From: Pseudomonadota bacterium
GTDB lineage: Bacteria; Pseudomonadota; Gammaproteobacteria; Halothiobacillales; Halothiobacillaceae
Reading direction: 5' to 3'
Length of the DNA stretch: 64,000 bases
NCBI GenBank assembly: GCA_021801265.1
Contig: JAJYYE010000004.1
Location: 1 to 64,000 of the forward strand
Position 1 is the stretch's first letter. The number at the start of each line of letters is the position of its first letter. Positions 41,201-49,495 of this stretch are shown here, one piece after another. The notes under the pieces were generated by a model. It saw nothing but the letters and a program-made list of their open reading frames with translations, was not told where the DNA came from and did not search any database. The position numbers were made by a program, and so were the translations under genes.

Positions 41201-42154
41201 AGCGGGGTTGAGCGCGGCCGCTTTGCCCTGCAGGTTTAACGTGAGGCCATGGGCATAGTTCAGTGCACCGGCAGCACACACCGATCCACCCAACGTATCC
41301 ATCGTCAGTGCGTCCAGGCTCAACCGCTGAGTATTCATTTGTGCTTTGGCTTGAAGACTGGCGGTGGGCGTTTCAAACCCATCCCAGCGGGCGGCCAGCT
41401 GTGCCGTGATATCGGCCAAGGAACCGCTTAGCTGGATTTCACTCGACAGCCAACCCTGCGGCAATGTCACGACCGACTGTACCAGGCCGGTTAATGGATG
41501 CGGTACCGCCGTGGCAAGCGAAATTGTGCCGGATAGATCGACGGAAACATCATCCGGTACGATGGCGTGCACAGAATCGAGGGTTAACGTCAGCGTATGA
41601 CTATCGGCCATGCCGTGCGCCTGCAGATCATCGATACGATAGGTCGTCGCAGGCTTTGCCGCATCGGCATTGGCTTGCGTCAGGGTCAGCGCTTGGATAT
41701 CCATCTGCTCGAATACAACGGTCAGCGGGAACGTCAGGGGCAAATGAGCGAAATCCAAGGGCGGGTGCGTTTGCGCGGGCGTAGCGGGCGTGGCGGCGGG
41801 CAATGTAAGTTCCCCCTCATGCAGGCGCAATAGTTTCACCCGCATCCTGCCCTGCCAAAATTGTCGCCAATCGAGTTGCAGCAGGGCGGTATCAACCTGG
41901 ATCGCCAACCCGGAGTTATCGTGATACCGAACCTCGTCTAAATTCAAACCCCGCCAGAGCGAGCCCTGAACGGATTGGATCGTCAACCCCGCCACGTAGT
42001 GCTGCGCCAGCGACACAGCCCAACGGCTGCCCGCTGGGGTCGCGGTAAGCCAAACAAACACCACAAAAATCGCTGCAAACAAACCCCCGATCAGCCAGCT
42101 CAGGGTCTGAATACTCAAGGATATCCAGCGACCACGCCGTACAAACCCCGCCAT
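38222..42154 (-). CDS. tamB: Translocation and assembly module inner-membrane protein TamB
   Basis: A 1310-residue AsmA-like periplasmic bridge, anchored by an N-terminal helix (about 14-38). Most of the chain is beta-strand groove. The C-terminal DUF490 domain contains GMGFSTGLTGQLDLRI, LGEIDLNNGKYKAYGQDLTI, GRLLFVGPMDDPGLAVTA and ALSLLLTGRRLND. It works with TamA in outer-membrane lipid and protein biogenesis. The ATG overlaps the tamA stop codon (TAATG). Confidence 0.95.
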   Translation of the reverse strand: MAGFVRRGRWISLSIQTLSWLIGGLFAAIFVVFVWLTATPAGSRWAVSLAQHYVAGLTIQSVQGSLWRGLNLDEVRYHDNSGLAIQVDTALLQLDWRQFWQGRMRVKLLRLHEGELTLPAATPATPAQTHPPLDFAHLPLTFPLTVVFEQMDIQALTLTQANADAAKPATTYRIDDLQAHGMADSHTLTLTLDSVHAIVPDDVSVDLSGTISLATAVPHPLTGLVQSVVTLPQGWLSSEIQLSGSLADITAQLAARWDGFETPTASLQAKAQMNTQRLSLDALTMDTLGGSVCAAGALNYAHGLTLNLQGKAAALNPAEFSAVAAGQVGFEYQFSFSQPAVPVQSAHQANQGVTPTLNVNVQRLTGSIAGTPFQDLMVQARLAENQLDGAVSDGSLAGGSIKAQAHLGLDGMRPLKLTLDAMGVSLNPWLAQLSGKTGTGPTGTLAARLAVEGNLGVNPVQDMALKFALSVPRASIGLSALNGQRSPPVMLMANITGAIEHQRLKLARSTMTVGDARLSAEGELGWGVSARAANVQAELSVPELAHLPWAAFQLPNFSGAVQLTTRLTGDLQQPHGEITLLARSLQFDRWRLAELTAQGQVGTHLAAKSPTATVRNQPMGLELIATGLTQTLVGGIKSAVNSKRWLDRLKLNLQGELPTFSSTATVKTRQQLTLSAQTPQGNLDLSARGSAQGQDWHGLLSQFDLSTRQVNGHSLGNWRLQQPVAVVLSPAKQRLDSACLVAEPLTTRQAARVCLAGEHEGQNSQGSLNIDLPLATLLNLAQPWLPEGVQSHIQLPGRLILAAQGGMDAGKTSGTLNLTLPDNQLRLPQLAAGKVFDYHNVGLEAVLKAEVLNLDFHADLPKLLRAQGAGSVALSGTQAIDLSTQANLPDLSALAFLVPQITQLNGAAAVKLHLGGRLQSPQPSGDLSVKNLAFALPDTGVAYDQGALNGKIDSTGQLVFDGQLVGLMPDDSTGATQIKNGRQLNIQGSGTLAHLPDWQLDAQIVGDAVPVLRIPTLRVDASPDIAIKATQAGAVISGSVLLPLLDARIEKLPEGVVKSSDDLVIVGAKITPKSLGYPVTGDVALKLGDAVTLTGMGFSTGLTGQLDLRIRSDNQLAVLGEIDLNNGKYKAYGQDLTISQGRLLFVGPMDDPGLAVTAQRKIDTATVGLNIAGTLYHPKTTVFSNPSMPESDALSLLLTGRRLNDSSAADGSVLLNAITSLGIAQGDDILRDVGQKFGFDSMGIDTTGGLTGTRLSVGKKIGDRLLVRYAIGVLTGVGQIITEYQLNKLFSIEITSSPVSTGGDLIYRIR

Positions 42155-43965
42155 TAGAACGATGCCCCGATGCCCAAATGCAACCGGGGCATGCGACGGG
42201 TGCCATTAAAGGGATAGGCCACATCGACACGTACCATGCCAACCGGCGAACGCCAGCGCACGCCAACCCCTGCACCGGTGTTCAAGCCGATGTTCTTGAA
42301 GGAATCAAAAGCATTACCCGTATCCACAAATGCCGCCCCCCACCAATCGCGGCCATACACAGGGTGCATGACATCAATACTGGCCGTGAATAAATATTGC
42401 CCACCCACCACCAGACCAGTCGCATCTTTAGGCCCCAGTGATTGATAGGCATAGCCCCGCACCGATTGATCGCCCCCCGCGAAAAAGCGCAGACTTTTCG
42501 GCAGTGCACTGAATTCGTGGGTGGCAATGCCGCCCACCTCGGCCCGACCTTTGAATACCCAATCGCCGACCGGATATAGCCCGCCCACCATGAGGTGCGC
42601 CCGTACCAGGGAAGCTGTCGATAACACAGGCTTGGCGGCTGCACTTAACGAACCGCTCAACACGCTGCCTTGCGTGGGGAACAGCGGATCATTCAAATCA
42701 CGCCGTCCCAAGCGCGCCCCAGCCAATAAAAATCCTGAAGTTTGCGCCGGTTCCGCGCCAAACTGACTGCGTTCCAGCAAATACTCGCTATACAGCGAAC
42801 TCGTCCATAAATTGAATTTTCGTGCCCATTGCGCACCCGTGGTTGAAGAGACGGTCGTAATCCCCAAATTCCTTTCTCGATCAAACTTTGTATATAAATC
42901 ATAATGTTGATCAAGAGGATCGGACAACCTGGGCAGCGTATAAGTGCCGGTCAAGGTTTGCTTACGTTGGGCAAGCGACAAATCACCCTTCCAATAATCG
43001 CCGGACGAATTCACATAGCGCTGGGTAATTTCGCTCCCCAAACGTGCGCCGGTATCGGTGCCATACCCAACCCGCACCTCATAGCTGCGCGGAGGATTGG
43101 GTACGGTTTTTATGACCACCGGCACCACGCCGCCGTGCCGTTGATCTAGCTGCGGCCGCACACGCACATCACTGAAATAATTCGTGCCCGCCAGATTTTG
43201 GTTCATCGCCACCAGCGTTTGCGTGGTGTAGGCATCGCCCGGCTTTGCGCCCGTGAGTCGATCGGCCAGTTCAGGCTTCAGCAAAGATTGCTCAACGGTG
43301 ATATCGCCCAATTGGTACGCCACACCGGCATTCAGAGTTAAATCAATTTCAGCCGCATGGGTTTTTGGGTTGACCCGCAACTCATGCGTCAACCACTGCG
43401 CATCCAGATAACCCGCGCCCCGCGCACGCGCCAATAGGCCATCACGCAACGCTGTGTAGGCATTTTGATTCAACGGTGAATCAATCGCAGGCACCGCAGT
43501 TTGCAGATAGGGTTGAAAAATCCCGTTACTGGCCAAGTTTGCCCCTGTCGCATCCCGCAGCACAATGTTCACTTTCGAGATGAGTACCCGCTTGCCGGGC
43601 GTGATGGTTAATTGCGGCTCGCGGCAGTGATCGCCCGCCAGAATGGCCGGCATGATTTCGGCATTAAAATACCCATAGGCCTGCAAAGCGAGTACAGCCG
43701 CATCGCGCGCCGAACTGAGATAACGCTGCAACGCCACATTTGACGCACTACAATCAAGCCGCAAGGGGGGCATTGACAAGCCCACCTGACGAATCAATGG
43801 GGTGTCGACCAGGCCTTGAATCTGTAGATGCGGCGCAAGCGCGGTAGCGGGATCACTGGCCCAGGCAGGCATTGTGCCCGAACCGATACTGCTTGCGGCC
43901 AGCAAAGCCATCACGCTTCTTGAGCACATCACCCCCTGAACGCCTGAACGTAAAAACAGCCCCAT
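42154..43965 (-). CDS. tamA: Outer-membrane protein TamA (Omp85 family)
   Basis: A 603-residue Omp85-superfamily barrel protein. A signal peptide ending at about ALLAASSIGSGTMPAWA is followed by three POTRA domains (to about 285) and a 16-strand barrel. The conserved RGYAYQSLGPKD motif (a VRGY box) and the C-terminal aromatic phenylalanine (LGIGASF) are typical. It is 4 bases downstream of parE and overlaps tamB by one base, so the three genes are co-transcribed. Confidence 0.94.
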   Translation of the reverse strand: MGLFLRSGVQGVMCSRSVMALLAASSIGSGTMPAWASDPATALAPHLQIQGLVDTPLIRQVGLSMPPLRLDCSASNVALQRYLSSARDAAVLALQAYGYFNAEIMPAILAGDHCREPQLTITPGKRVLISKVNIVLRDATGANLASNGIFQPYLQTAVPAIDSPLNQNAYTALRDGLLARARGAGYLDAQWLTHELRVNPKTHAAEIDLTLNAGVAYQLGDITVEQSLLKPELADRLTGAKPGDAYTTQTLVAMNQNLAGTNYFSDVRVRPQLDQRHGGVVPVVIKTVPNPPRSYEVRVGYGTDTGARLGSEITQRYVNSSGDYWKGDLSLAQRKQTLTGTYTLPRLSDPLDQHYDLYTKFDRERNLGITTVSSTTGAQWARKFNLWTSSLYSEYLLERSQFGAEPAQTSGFLLAGARLGRRDLNDPLFPTQGSVLSGSLSAAAKPVLSTASLVRAHLMVGGLYPVGDWVFKGRAEVGGIATHEFSALPKSLRFFAGGDQSVRGYAYQSLGPKDATGLVVGGQYLFTASIDVMHPVYGRDWWGAAFVDTGNAFDSFKNIGLNTGAGVGVRWRSPVGMVRVDVAYPFNGTRRMPRLHLGIGASF

Positions 43966-43969
43966 AGTG

Positions 43970-45880
43970 TCAAACAGCCTCGGCTAAATCGCCCTTTGCT
44001 TCAAGCCATTGGCGGCGATCGGCGGCCCGTTTTTTGGCCAGTAACATATCCATCAAGGCAAAGGGTTCATCGTCCATCACCATCAGTTGCACCAAGCGAC
44101 GGGTTTGCGGCGCGAGGGTCGATTCGCGCAATTGACCGGGATTCATTTCACCCAACCCCTTGAATCGGGTAACCTGCGGCTTGCCCCGGCGATGTTCCGC
44201 TGAAAACCGTGCCAGAATGCCGTCACGCTCGCTTTCATCCAGCGCGTAAAATTTGTCCTTGCCTAAATCGATCCGATACAACGGCGGCATGGCGACGAAC
44301 ACATGCCCGGCCTGCACCAAAGCGGGAAAATGCCGTAAAAACAAGGCCGTGAGCAAGGTGGCAATATGCAGTCCATCGGAATCGGCATCCGCCAAAATAC
44401 AGATTTTCCCGTAGCGCAATTTGCTCAAGTCATCAGACCCCGGCTCAAGCCCGATGGCGACAGCAATATCATGTACCTCCTGGCTTGCCAGCACTTGGTC
44501 GACCCCGGTTTCCCACGTATTCAGGATTTTGCCGCGCAGGGGCATGATGGCCTGAAATTCCCGCTCGCGTGCCTGCTTGGCTGAACCGCCCGCCGAATCC
44601 CCCTCGACCAAAAATAATTCGGTGCGTGAAATGTCCGAAGCGGTGCAATCGGCCAGTTTGCCGGGCAAAGCAGGCCCGGCGGTGAGCCGTTTGCGGGCAA
44701 CTTTTTTATCGTTTTTAAGCCGGGTTTGGGCTGCATCAATCGCAATGCGGGCAATGGCTTCACCCTGTTCGGGATGTTGATTGAGCCACAGCGAGAGCGA
44801 ATCTTTAATCACACCGCCAATAAAGCTCGCCGATTCCCGCGACGACAACCGTTCTTTCATCTGCCCGGCGAATTGTGGCTCGGTCAATTTGGCCGAGAGC
44901 ACGAACGCCACCCGGTCGAACACATCCTCGGGCGTGAGTTTTACGCCACGGGGTAATAAGCTGCGAAAATCGCAGAACTCCCGAACGGCTTCGGTCAGGC
45001 CTTGACGCAGGCCATTCACATGCGTGCCGCCCTGCGGGGTGGGAATTAAATTGACATAACTTTCGGTGATTGGCTCACCGCCTTCTTCTAGCCACACCAA
45101 GGCCCAATCCACCGCCTGCGGCCGTTCGACGTGTTCAGCACTCATATGGCCGACAAACCCTTGAGCAGGCAGAGTCGACCGTCCTGCCAGCGCACCCAGT
45201 AAATAATCGCACAAGCCATTTTCATAAAACCAGGTGTGCCCTTCCGCGCTGGCTTCATCCAAAAAGGTGACGGTTAAGCCGGGACACAACACCGCCTTGG
45301 CGCGCAGCACATGCAGCAAACGGCTTACCAAAAATTTGGGCATATCGAAATAGCTGGCACGCGGCCAAAACCGCAACATCGTGCCGGTTTGCTTTTTGGG
45401 GACTGTGCCCGTCACGACAAGATCGGTGACGGGTACGCCATCGGCAAAATCCATTTGCCAGACTTTGCCTTCGCGCCGGATTTCCACGATGAGCCTTTCG
45501 GACAAAGCGTTCACCACCGACACGCCCACGCCATGCAAGCCGCCAGAGAATCGATAGGTTTTATCGGAAAATTTTCCACCCGCATGCAAGCGCGTGAGAA
45601 TCAGCTCAACCCCCGAAACGCCATGATCGGGGTGAATATCCACGGGCATCCCTCGACCATCATCCCGCACCGACAGCGCGCCATCGGCATGTAAAATCAC
45701 GTCGATACGCGTGGCGAAGCCGCTCACCGCTTCATCCACACTGTTGTCGATTACCTCCTGCGCCAAGTGATTTGGGCGCGTGGTATCGGTGTACATGCCG
45801 GGGCGTTTGCGGACGGGATCAAGGCCGGTGAGCACCTCAATGGCGCGGGCATCGTATTGATTGGACATTAAATCAGCCAT
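43970..45880 (-). CDS. parE: DNA topoisomerase IV subunit B
   Basis: ATPase subunit of topoisomerase IV, 636 residues. GHKL ATP-binding region: QEVIDNSVDEAVSGF, VRDDGRGMPVD and GGLHGVGVSVVNALS. The Toprim domain has EGDSAGGSAKQAR, DADSDG and RFKGLGEMNP. Length and the short internal domain fit ParE rather than GyrB. The partner parC is not in the window. It heads the parE-tamA-tamB unit. Confidence 0.94.
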   Translation of the reverse strand: MADLMSNQYDARAIEVLTGLDPVRKRPGMYTDTTRPNHLAQEVIDNSVDEAVSGFATRIDVILHADGALSVRDDGRGMPVDIHPDHGVSGVELILTRLHAGGKFSDKTYRFSGGLHGVGVSVVNALSERLIVEIRREGKVWQMDFADGVPVTDLVVTGTVPKKQTGTMLRFWPRASYFDMPKFLVSRLLHVLRAKAVLCPGLTVTFLDEASAEGHTWFYENGLCDYLLGALAGRSTLPAQGFVGHMSAEHVERPQAVDWALVWLEEGGEPITESYVNLIPTPQGGTHVNGLRQGLTEAVREFCDFRSLLPRGVKLTPEDVFDRVAFVLSAKLTEPQFAGQMKERLSSRESASFIGGVIKDSLSLWLNQHPEQGEAIARIAIDAAQTRLKNDKKVARKRLTAGPALPGKLADCTASDISRTELFLVEGDSAGGSAKQAREREFQAIMPLRGKILNTWETGVDQVLASQEVHDIAVAIGLEPGSDDLSKLRYGKICILADADSDGLHIATLLTALFLRHFPALVQAGHVFVAMPPLYRIDLGKDKFYALDESERDGILARFSAEHRRGKPQVTRFKGLGEMNPGQLRESTLAPQTRRLVQLMVMDDEPFALMDMLLAKKRAADRRQWLEAKGDLAEAV

Positions 45881-46052
45881 AAGTTGAACGCAGTGTTATA
45901 GGAATTGATGGTTTGAGTGTACACGCGGCAGCGATACTTCTGCCATAAAACGTCTTGAAAAGCCGCAGTAACGCCACCATACCTGAGGATGGTCTGATTA
46001 ACGCCGAAAATTCCCCCCTCCTTGGGCACCCGCAGCAAGAGGGGGCTGAAGA

Positions 46053-46138
46053 CCCTGTCCCGGCTTCTCCTCGTCCAGGGTAAAGAACTTTTAATTACCT
46101 GAGTCAATCGGAGGCGGTGACATGAGATTAAAAACTTG
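46053..46138 (-). repeat. Dispersed repeat, copy 2 (inverted relative to copy 1)
   Basis: Read on the minus strand, this matches 38057-38143: TTAATCTCATGTCACCGCCT, then CCGATTGACTCAGG, a divergent middle, then TTTACCCTGGACGAGGAGA and CCGGGACAGGG. It lies in the divergent region between parE and the CnoX-like gene, so it may contribute to their promoters. No gene is present in the 348 bases from 45881 to 46228. Confidence 0.85.
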
Positions 46139-46228
46139 GGTAGATGCCTCTGCCCGAGTGCAGGGAGGGCGCAATTAATCAGCTTCCCGAACCAAAATTT
46201 GCCACCTGAACCGTTTATGGAGCTCATC

Positions 46229-47092
46229 ATGTCCGAATCGCCCTATGTTTTTAATGTCACCGCCGCAGAATTTCAGGCGCGCGTCATTGAGGCATCATTT
46301 CAAACCCCGGTACTGGTCGATTTTTGGGCGGCATGGTGTGGCCCTTGCCGCACGCTCATGCCCCTGCTGGCCAAAATTACCGAAAGTTATGCAGGTAAAT
46401 TGCACCTGGCCAAAGTCGATACCGATGCCGAGCAAGAGCTGGCGGGACATTTCGGCGTTCGCAGCCTGCCCACGGTAATGCTGGTGATCAACGGTCAGCC
46501 GGTCGATCAATTCATGGGCGCGTTGCCAGAGTCTCAAGTTCGGGAATTCCTGGAGAAACACATCACCTCCGAAGTCGATGCACTACGTCATCAAGCCCGC
46601 GATCTGGCCGCAACCGGTGCAGTGGAACCCGCCATCGCTTGCCTCAAGCAAGCCAATGTCATCGAACCCAACAACAGCGACATCCTGATTGATCTGGCGC
46701 AGATTGTGAGTGATACCGGCGATTATGCCCAGGCCACGCAAATCTTGGACGCATTACCCATTGATGTGGCCACCCGCAAGGAAGTCAAAGAACTCAAGGC
46801 GCGCATCCACCTTGCCCAACATGCCAATGAGGGCCCGAGTTTGGAAGAACTGCACCAACGTGTTTCAGCCGACGACACGGATTTGGCCGCCCGCGAACAG
46901 CTCGCCGCTGCCTTGGCGATGCATCAGGATTATGAAGGCGCGTTGACGCAATTTTTCACCCTCATGCAGCGCGACCGTACCTTTAATGACGATGCCGGAC
47001 GTCGCGGGCTCCTGGATTTATTCGAGGTATTGGGCGCCGAACACCCCCTCACGAAAACGTGGCGGCGCAAAATGTTTGGCCTGTTGCATTAA
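46229..47092 (+). CDS. CnoX-like thioredoxin with TPR domain
   Basis: A 287-residue YbbN/CnoX-type protein: an N-terminal thioredoxin domain (about 8-110) and a C-terminal TPR helical domain. The active site is AAWCGPCRTLMPLL; E. coli CnoX has lost one of these cysteines, so this version should be redox-active. VRSLPTVMLVINGQPVD is the cis-proline region. The TPR part binds chaperonin or protein partners in E. coli. GGAG seven bases ahead supports 46229. A TTG start further up is not needed. Confidence 0.9.
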   Translation: MSESPYVFNVTAAEFQARVIEASFQTPVLVDFWAAWCGPCRTLMPLLAKITESYAGKLHLAKVDTDAEQELAGHFGVRSLPTVMLVINGQPVDQFMGALPESQVREFLEKHITSEVDALRHQARDLAATGAVEPAIACLKQANVIEPNNSDILIDLAQIVSDTGDYAQATQILDALPIDVATRKEVKELKARIHLAQHANEGPSLEELHQRVSADDTDLAAREQLAAALAMHQDYEGALTQFFTLMQRDRTFNDDAGRRGLLDLFEVLGAEHPLTKTWRRKMFGLLH

Positions 47093-47200
47093 TCTTGATT
47101 ACGGCAATGGCCTGACCGGCTGCACTCGGCAGTTGAGCGGCTGCGCACAGTGGCTTACGATAGGTCAGGCAGCCTGTCTGAACATCCAACGGAAACGCAA

Positions 47201-48229
47201 ATGCACACAGATCGTCATGATACCTCCTCCCCAATGTCGACTCAGGCGTCTTCCCCTGCGCCCCACGATCACACGCAAGCCGATTCGCATGACGGGCACG
47301 ATCATGACCATCATGGGCACCATCATCAGCTGCCAGACCAAATTAACCGGATTTTTATCCTGGGTATCGCACTCAATGTGTTGTTTGTGGTTATCGAAGT
47401 CAGCTTTGGGCTTTGGAGCAATTCCATCGCCCTGCTCTCCGATGCCGCCCACAACCTCAGTGATGTGCTGGGGTTGCTGATTGCCTGGGGCGCCAGTGTA
47501 TTAAGCCGGCACGCCGCCAGCCAACATTTCACCTATGGTCTGCGCAGCAGCACCATCTTGGCCGCGCTCATGAATGCGGCTTTTTTGATCCTCATGACCC
47601 TGCTGATTCTCTGGGAAGCGCTGCCCCGTCTCATCACCCCCGAGCACGTGAATGGCGAAGTGCTGATCTGGGTGGCTTTGGCGGGCGTTGTCATCAATGG
47701 ATTAACCGCCCTGTTATTTCTGCGCGGACAAACCCACGATCTCAATCAACGCGGGGCTTTCTTGCACATGGCCGCCGACGCAGTCGTGTCCTTAGGAGTC
47801 GTTATCGCGGGCATCATCATCGTGTTTACCCATTGGAACTGGCTCGACCCCCTGATTAGCCTCGTGATTGGTTTTGTTATTTTGATCCCCGCCTGGCGCT
47901 TGCTGAAACAAGCGGCACGGTTGATCCTGCACGGCGTGCCTGAAGGCGTTAACCCCGCTGAAGTTTTTGATTACCTGAAACACATACGCCAAGTCACCGA
48001 TGTACATGATTTGCACATCTGGGCGCTGAGCACGACCGAAAATGCGCTGACCGCTCATTTGATTGTGGTGGACGGTCTATTGAATGATGCCCTGCGCGAA
48101 AGCATCAATCACGAGTTGAGTGTGCGCTTCAATATCAACCACACCACCTTGCAAATTGAATCGGGCGATGGCCAGTTTCCCTGCGCCAGGGCACACGGCT
48201 GCCCCATGTCGCTTAATCACTCAGCCTAG
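47201..48229 (+). CDS. Cation diffusion facilitator (zinc/divalent metal efflux)
   Basis: About 342 residues of the CDF family (ZitB/CzcD type). A histidine/aspartate-rich N-terminus (residues about 25-48, DHDHHGHHH) probably binds Zn. Six transmembrane helices follow; the metal-site motifs are HNLSDVLGLL (SDAAHNLSD) in TM2 and HMAADAVVSLG in TM5. A cytoplasmic domain is at the end (VHDLHIWAL). GC-rich spacing is 108 bases after the CnoX gene. A GTG at 47150 would extend the N-terminus without support. Confidence 0.93.
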   Translation: MHTDRHDTSSPMSTQASSPAPHDHTQADSHDGHDHDHHGHHHQLPDQINRIFILGIALNVLFVVIEVSFGLWSNSIALLSDAAHNLSDVLGLLIAWGASVLSRHAASQHFTYGLRSSTILAALMNAAFLILMTLLILWEALPRLITPEHVNGEVLIWVALAGVVINGLTALLFLRGQTHDLNQRGAFLHMAADAVVSLGVVIAGIIIVFTHWNWLDPLISLVIGFVILIPAWRLLKQAARLILHGVPEGVNPAEVFDYLKHIRQVTDVHDLHIWALSTTENALTAHLIVVDGLLNDALRESINHELSVRFNINHTTLQIESGDGQFPCARAHGCPMSLNHSA

Positions 48230-48290
48230 CAGCCTGTCCACAATCCAGCCCCCCCCGGCGTCCGCGCGGTGGGTACAGGTCTGATCGGTC

Positions 48291-48509
48291 ATGGACGCAA
48301 TGAGCAAGTCATCCGGGGCCCCTCTAACCGGGGTGGTGGGCGAACACTATGGACAAATTCGGGCTGCTTTGCAGAAAAGCGGTCAGCTACTTGGCAACAA
48401 CGATTTGTGGCTTGCCGCACACGCCCGTGCTGAGGGGTGGATTTTGGTCACCAACAACGAACGCGAATTTGTGCATGTGGACGGTTTGCAAATTGAAAAC
48501 TGGTGCTAG
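48291..48509 (+). pseudogene. Remnant of a VapC-type PIN-domain toxin gene
   Basis: The 72-codon frame has no PIN similarity in its first 16 codons, but from about 48339 it is the C-terminal half of a PIN toxin: YGQIRAALQKSGQLL, GNNDLWLAAHARAEGWILV, TNNEREF and VDGLQIENW. The N-terminal third with the first catalytic aspartate is missing, and no matching antitoxin gene is nearby. It is most likely a decayed toxin-antitoxin module. Confidence 0.75.
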
Positions 48510-48586
48510 TCCATTCGCCTCAAACGCGTGGAACCCCGATCTCAAATTGGCGTTGGCCTCATAACGGATGGTTAAATTCAACAATT

Positions 48587-49495
48587 TCAGGCTTCATCGA
48601 TATCCAACAAGGGCAACCAATACCAATGATCGAGGTTTTGGCGAATCCATGACGTGAGCTGATGATCGAGCTTATCCGCGAGAACGCAGGCTTTGGTATG
48701 GGCATCGCCCTCGCCTGAACTGCTCAGTTTCGGCTCAATGATGGCGCGATAACGACCCAGGCCATTCGGCTCGATATGCACGGGCAGAATATCGAGTCCG
48801 TAGCGAACGGCCAAACGTGTCGCAAACCAGAGATTGCCCCGATGACCGGTTCCCCGTCCGAATTGTGGGGACTGCACCGTGCCATTTTTTTCCTCATCAA
48901 TGAATAGCACCACATTACTCCCTTGGGCGACGGCTTTGGTTATCTGCCGCATGGCAGAAGGTGAAGCGGGGATTAAATCTCCAGACATGCCGCCTTCAAA
49001 TTGCCAGCGTGATCGCATTTCATGGGCCAATTGCGCACGAACGGAATTATTTAGTGGCAAATAAATATCACAAAACCGCCCCCCGACAAGCTCGGCAACA
49101 CGACCGATCAATTCCCAGTGTGCGGTATGCGCACTCACCAGAATCACGGGCTTTGTGAGGTGTTCAAGGTGATCCAACCCAATAATTTCCAAACGATTTT
49201 CGCGAACCAGGCGATGTAGAACCGGAATCTCGGCATAAACCTGTCCCACGTGGCGGGTGTGTTCAATAATCCGCCGTTCGCGTTCGGTTTGATCGGTAAT
49301 GCCCATCAGGGTGGCGTAACTTTTGTGCATCCTGCGAACCCAGAGGCGATTCGCACGGATCGCTTTTCGACCTTGCCGGGCGCCTAAAAACCCCCCAATC
49401 GACGAAACCCAAGGGATGGGCAAATAGCAGAATAATCGGGCGAGCATCAGTTCAAAGCGATCTTTAACGGAGCGGGAACGCTGTCGCTTACCCAT
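48587..49495 (-). CDS. LpxL/HtrB-like lysophospholipid acyltransferase
   Basis: A 302-residue member of the lauroyl/myristoyl acyltransferase family. The HX4E catalytic motif is SAHTAHWELI (about residue 123). A membrane-associated N-terminal segment (LARLFCYLPIPWVSSIGGFLG) and conserved VVLFIDEEKNGTV and LDILPVHIEP are present. Normal members acylate lipid A precursors. This one is the last gene of the glycan operon, overlapping the P450 by 8 bases, so it may acylate the anchor or another lipid of that pathway instead. Confidence 0.85.
   Translation of the reverse strand: MGKRQRSRSVKDRFELMLARLFCYLPIPWVSSIGGFLGARQGRKAIRANRLWVRRMHKSYATLMGITDQTERERRIIEHTRHVGQVYAEIPVLHRLVRENRLEIIGLDHLEHLTKPVILVSAHTAHWELIGRVAELVGGRFCDIYLPLNNSVRAQLAHEMRSRWQFEGGMSGDLIPASPSAMRQITKAVAQGSNVVLFIDEEKNGTVQSPQFGRGTGHRGNLWFATRLAVRYGLDILPVHIEPNGLGRYRAIIEPKLSSSGEGDAHTKACVLADKLDHQLTSWIRQNLDHWYWLPLLDIDEA

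Noticed and set aside
45868-46230. 120-codon minus-strand frame through the parE upstream region
   Set aside because: It is created by the dispersed repeat and the parE start; the peptide has no family match, and copy 1 of the repeat gives a different, short frame.
48587-49495. Calling the acyltransferase a standard lipid A enzyme (LpxL or LpxM)
   Set aside because: The family is right, but it is translationally coupled to the P450 and far from the lpxK-kdsB block, so a lipid A role is not assumed.
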